Origin: UBA5078 sp033721235 | Lineage (GTDB): Bacteria; Pseudomonadota; Gammaproteobacteria; Pseudomonadales; Pseudohongiellaceae | Assembly: GCA_033721235.1 (NCBI GenBank) | Contig: JAWWAY010000001.1 | Location: 124,001 to 188,000 of the forward strand | Reading direction: 5' to 3' | DNA length: 64,000 bases | Shown here: one piece after another, positions 60,992 to 64,000 of the stretch | Position numbering within the stretch: position 1 is the first letter of the stretch | Layout: every line of letters begins with the position of its first letter | The notes under the pieces: generated by a model | Database searches by the model: none | What the model was told of the DNA's origin: nothing | Seen by the model: the letters and a program-made list of their open reading frames with translations, nothing else | Made by a program: the position numbers and the translations under genes

Positions 60992-61855
60992 ATGAGTTGG
61001 ATTAACAAAATCCTCCCATCTATCAGCAGCAACAACAGTGGTTCATCATCAAAGCAGCGCGCAAGTGTGCCTGAGGGGCTATGGAAAAAATGCCCTCGCT
61101 GCGAGGCAGTGCTCTATCGTCCAGACTTGGAGAATAATCTAGAGGTGTGTCCAAAGTGCGACCACCACTTACGAATCACTGCTCGCCGTCGCCTTGAGTG
61201 CTTCCTGGATGAGGAAGGTCAGGTAGAGCTGTTCGCCGACATGGAGCCGGTAGACCTCCTGAAGTTCAAGGACCTGAAAAAGTATAAAGATCGCTTAAGC
61301 GCTGCCCAAAAGAGTACTGGCGAGAAAGACGCGCTTATCGTTGTGCAGGGCACAGTTAAAGAGCTTGAGGTCATTGTTGCTGCCTTTGAATTTAGCTTCA
61401 TCGGAGGTTCGATGGGCGCGGTAGTGGGCGAGAAGTTCACTCAAGCGGTGAACTCGTGTATCGAGAACAATCTGCCGCTAGTTTGTTTCTCCACTAGTGG
61501 TGGTGCTCGGATGCAAGAGGCTCTGATCTCTCTTATGCAGATGGCCAAGACCTCTGCGGCGCTTGCGAAACTCAGAGAGCACGGCCTACCTTTCATCTCC
61601 GTTCTGGTAGACCCTGTATACGGCGGTGTATCAGCCAGTTTGGCGATGCTAGGGGATATTAATATTGCCGAGCCAAACGCGCTGGTGGGCTTCACCGGGC
61701 CAGATGTTATTCGTCAAACAGTGAGAGTGAAGCTGCCTGAAGGCTTCCAGCGCAGCGAGTTCCTGCTGGAGCACGGTGCAATCGATATGATTGTTCATCG
61801 CAAAGACTTACGCGACAAGGTGTCTTCTTTGCTGTCTAAGCTGATGCACCAATAA
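60992..61855 (+). CDS. accD: Acetyl-CoA carboxylase carboxyltransferase subunit beta
   Basis: AccD, with AccA, transfers the carboxyl group from biotin to acetyl-CoA for fatty acid synthesis. The 287-residue protein has the N-terminal zinc ribbon with Cys34, Cys37, Cys53 and Cys56, then the crotonase-like core with FSTSGGARMQE and PVYGGVSASLAM. AGGAAGG lies before the ATG. The next gene, folC, is 84 bases away, the same neighbour as in E. coli and pseudomonads. Confidence 0.97.
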   Translation: MSWINKILPSISSNNSGSSSKQRASVPEGLWKKCPRCEAVLYRPDLENNLEVCPKCDHHLRITARRRLECFLDEEGQVELFADMEPVDLLKFKDLKKYKDRLSAAQKSTGEKDALIVVQGTVKELEVIVAAFEFSFIGGSMGAVVGEKFTQAVNSCIENNLPLVCFSTSGGARMQEALISLMQMAKTSAALAKLREHGLPFISVLVDPVYGGVSASLAMLGDINIAEPNALVGFTGPDVIRQTVRVKLPEGFQRSEFLLEHGAIDMIVHRKDLRDKVSSLLSKLMHQ

Positions 61856-61939
61856 GATAGATCTTAGAGATGGGGGAGTGCGAAGGCGGTTGTCTTTGCG
61901 CTCTCTAATTCCGCCTCCTTCATCGGGTAGCTCCGTATC

Positions 61940-63205
61940 GTGAATTTAAATCAGTGGTTGAAGACCATCGAGTCTCTGCATCCCAGTGAGATAGACCTGG
62001 GCTTGGAGCGATTGCGCACGGTCTCTGCGCGCATGGGCTTAAGCAAGCCTGCGCCGCTAGTGATTACTGTTGCCGGCACCAACGGCAAAGGCTCCACTGT
62101 CGCCATGCTCGAAGCGATCTATCTCGCTGCTGGTTACTCGGTTGGCACTTATACATCTCCTCATTTATTCGTCTACAACGAACGCATTCGAATCAATGGC
62201 CAAATGGTTTCCGATCAGAGCCTGTGCGATTGCTTCCAATATATAAACGATAAGCGCCAGCAGGTTTCGCTGACCTATTTTGAGTTTGGCACTCTAGCGG
62301 GCTTGAAGCTTATTGAGGATGCGGGTGTCGATATCGCCATACTGGAAGTGGGTTTGGGGGGGCGTCTGGACGGAGTGAATATCGTCGACCCCGATATTGC
62401 CGTTATCACGAGTGTCGGTTTGGATCATCAAGATTGGTTAGGGGATACCCGGGAAGCGATAGGTTTGGAAAAGGCGGGTATTTTCCGCCCGGGTATCAAG
62501 GCAGTATGCGGCGACCCCGAGCCACCGCACAGTGTGTTGCTTCACGCGCACGAGCTGGGCGCGCATTTAGCCATTCAAGGGCAGACCTTTGGTTTCGCTT
62601 GGGATGGCAAGCAGTGGGAATGGAATAGCCTAACGGATGGCTGCCTGCCTACGAGCCTTCAAGAATTGCCGACGCCTGCCCTTGATCTCATAAATGCCTC
62701 GACGACACTGCAGGCCATTCACTATGCGGGTAAGCCCGTGACTGAAGAGGCAATTCGGACTACTCTTAGCATGGTAAGCGTTCCTGGTCGCTTTCAGCGG
62801 CTTCAGGACAAAGGGGGCAAAAACATCATTCTGGATGTGGCCCACAACCCCCAGGCAGGAGAGTTGCTTAGCCAGAAATTGAGCGATCTGCGCGAGTTTG
62901 GCGATTTAACAGGCCAAGTACGCGTGGTATTGGCAATGATGAGCGATAAAGATCATATTGGGTTCTACAACGCCTTAGAATCTAACGGCGACTTTTGGTA
63001 TATTGCTGCTTTCCCACAGCCTAGGTGCGAACAAGCGCCGGTGCTCATGGAAAAACTGCAGCAAGCAGGCGCCAAAACCATTGGCCCGTTTAATAATATA
63101 GCTGATGCATTGTGTCAGGCATGTGAAGATGCCGCGCAGAACGATATAATCCTGGTGACTGGGTCGTTTATGACCGTTGCCGACGCAATGGATTATATTG
63201 CTTAA
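61940..63205 (+). CDS. folC: Bifunctional folylpolyglutamate synthase / dihydrofolate synthase
   Basis: FolC adds glutamate to dihydropteroate and to folates. The 421-residue Mur-ligase fold protein has the ATP loop GTNGKGST (46-53), TSPHLFVYNERIRIN, EVGLGGRLDGVN and DVAHNPQA. The start is GTG behind a weak site. It is followed by the SPOR gene after 69 bases, a common arrangement (folC-dedD-cvpA). Confidence 0.95.
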   Translation: MNLNQWLKTIESLHPSEIDLGLERLRTVSARMGLSKPAPLVITVAGTNGKGSTVAMLEAIYLAAGYSVGTYTSPHLFVYNERIRINGQMVSDQSLCDCFQYINDKRQQVSLTYFEFGTLAGLKLIEDAGVDIAILEVGLGGRLDGVNIVDPDIAVITSVGLDHQDWLGDTREAIGLEKAGIFRPGIKAVCGDPEPPHSVLLHAHELGAHLAIQGQTFGFAWDGKQWEWNSLTDGCLPTSLQELPTPALDLINASTTLQAIHYAGKPVTEEAIRTTLSMVSVPGRFQRLQDKGGKNIILDVAHNPQAGELLSQKLSDLREFGDLTGQVRVVLAMMSDKDHIGFYNALESNGDFWYIAAFPQPRCEQAPVLMEKLQQAGAKTIGPFNNIADALCQACEDAAQNDIILVTGSFMTVADAMDYIA

Positions 63206-63274
63206 GTTTTTAGCGAGAACCAGCGACTGCTTTTTGCAATATGAGTCGATCAAATAGGCACGCCAAATAGGGGC

Positions 63275-63865
63275 ATGACAGCTTTGGATCAGAGCACTAA
63301 ACAGAGAATTGTCGGCATCTTGGTTATTTCTATCGCGGCAATTGTCTTACTGCCCATCATTTTTGACGGACAGGGAAGCTATGAGCTTCCCCTTGAGTCC
63401 AGAATTCCCGAACCTGCTCCATTCCAAGTGCCCCCCCCTGTGGAGATTGAGCGCCCAGTGATAACGGCCGATACCGATGCTATTAGAACCGTAGCGCCAG
63501 CTCCCGAAATAAGCACGGTAGATACCGAGCAGGTAGCGAGCAATGAGGAAGACACAGTCGATGAGCCTCAGGTGGCAGAGGAGCCTGCTCCCAAGCTTGA
63601 TGTTAATGGTTTAGCCGAAGGCTGGAGTGTACAGCTGGCCGCCTTCGGTAATGAGACCAATGCACGTAATCTGCTCCAGCGACTTCAGAGTGCAGGGCAT
63701 AGAGCCTACACGCGTCAACGCACAAATAGTAATGGTCAGGCATTGACGATCGTTTTTGTCGGCCCTGGCGTCGAACGCAGCGCCATGCAATCACTGCAGC
63801 GCCAACTCCAAGAGGAGTTCGAGCTAGCAGGCAGAGTGGTGCGCTATGAGATTGAAGAACTATGA
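63275..63865 (+). CDS. SPOR domain protein, DedD-like
   Basis: The 196-residue protein has a short cytoplasmic start, one membrane helix (about 11-29), a Pro/Glu-rich linker (about 35-110) and a C-terminal SPOR domain (about 115-194; GWSVQLAAFGNETNARNLLQRL). SPOR domains bind denuded glycan strands at the division septum. Place between folC and cvpA supports the DedD assignment. The ribosome site AGGGGC stands before the ATG. Confidence 0.9.
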   Translation: MTALDQSTKQRIVGILVISIAAIVLLPIIFDGQGSYELPLESRIPEPAPFQVPPPVEIERPVITADTDAIRTVAPAPEISTVDTEQVASNEEDTVDEPQVAEEPAPKLDVNGLAEGWSVQLAAFGNETNARNLLQRLQSAGHRAYTRQRTNSNGQALTIVFVGPGVERSAMQSLQRQLQEEFELAGRVVRYEIEEL

Positions 63866-63914
63866 ATCTTAAGGGCGGCTATTTTCTCGGCGCAGAGCGC
63901 GTGCAGGGGTGCAT

Positions 63915-64000
63915 ATGCAATTGCATTGGGTAGACGCCACGATCCTCATTATTACCGCGGTGTCCTGTATTTTTGGTCTTTGGCGTGGTTTTGTTCGCGA
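63915..64000 (+). CDS. cvpA: CvpA family membrane protein, 5' part only (runs off right edge)
   Basis: An ATG at 63915, with CAGGGGT seven bases upstream, opens a frame to the window end (28 codons). The start MQLHWVDATILIITAVSC and following FGLWRGFVR match the N-terminal helix and the conserved RGF(V)RE stretch of CvpA. CvpA next to a SPOR gene and folC is the expected order; purF would be expected next. Confidence 0.85.
   Translation, partial: MQLHWVDATILIITAVSCIFGLWRGFVR

Overview
The window is typical chromosomal DNA of a marine gammaproteobacterium. It is densely coding, about half G+C, and almost every gene belongs to core metabolism. A complete Na+-translocating NADH:quinone reductase operon (nqrABCDEF with apbE and nqrM), FimV, a soluble transhydrogenase, AcnB and S-methyl-5'-thioinosine phosphorylase point to the Pseudomonas/Cellvibrio side of the Gammaproteobacteria. 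From memory, several blocks match the order in Pseudomonas aeruginosa: nadK-rhomboid-DUF1315-DUF2797-pepN; lpxH-ppiB-glnS-cysS-tRNA; mtnP-csiV-mfd-gap-nqr-apbE-nqrM-sthA; leuCD-asd-fimV-truA-trpF-accD-folC-SPOR-cvpA. The blocks are joined in a different order and carry local insertions, which fits a Cellvibrionales-like relative. No species can be named from sequence alone.

Layout. 1-2.4 kb: the start of a lipoprotein gene running off the left edge, a possible 59-codon ORF, an AraC-Ada type DNA methyltransferase, a gene-free stretch with a 94-bp imperfect palindrome, and an unknown membrane protein. 2.5-9.5 kb: serB, then a minus-strand operon glpQ-phnD-phnC-phnE-phnE for organophosphorus capture, then a PLP enzyme. 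9.6-17.7 kb: a secreted metzincin protease, nadK, a rhomboid protease, two conserved unknowns and pepN. 17.8-22.4 kb: acnB, a DUF1289 gene, lpxH and ppiB. 22.5-26.3 kb: glnS, cysS and three tRNAs (Pro, His, Arg) behind a strong promoter. 26.3-28.7 kb: a FkbM methyltransferase and a stand-alone FlhG/MinD-like ATPase with a small coiled-coil partner. 28.9-35.7 kb: mtnP, csiV, mfd and an N-terminally extended GAPDH. 35.9-45.3 kb: the nqr operon, apbE, nqrM, sthA and an orphan RnfG-like protein. 45.3-50.5 kb: gpsA, DUF4389, DUF4892, folE, prmB and aroC. 50.7-64 kb: leuC, leuD, asd, fimV, truA, trpF, trpB, trpA, accD, folC, a SPOR protein and the start of cvpA.

How the genes work together. The Nqr complex pumps Na+ using NADH; ApbE attaches FMN to NqrB and NqrC, NqrM supports metal-site assembly, and SthA balances NADPH with NADH next door. 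The leu, asd and trp genes make amino acids; aroC supplies chorismate to trp. GlpQ could release phosphorylated products that the PhnDCE-like transporter takes up.

No mobile element, CRISPR array, prophage or clear new defence or biosynthetic system is visible. The least ordinary signals are: serine in place of the flavinylated threonine in NqrC; a degenerate orphan RnfG-like protein beside the nqr maturation genes; the palindromic intergenic element at 1481-1574; glpQ joined to a phosphonate-type transporter without phosphonate-cleaving genes; the orphan FlhG-like pair; and the absence of leuB between leuD and asd. Statements about families and synteny come from recall, not from database searches.
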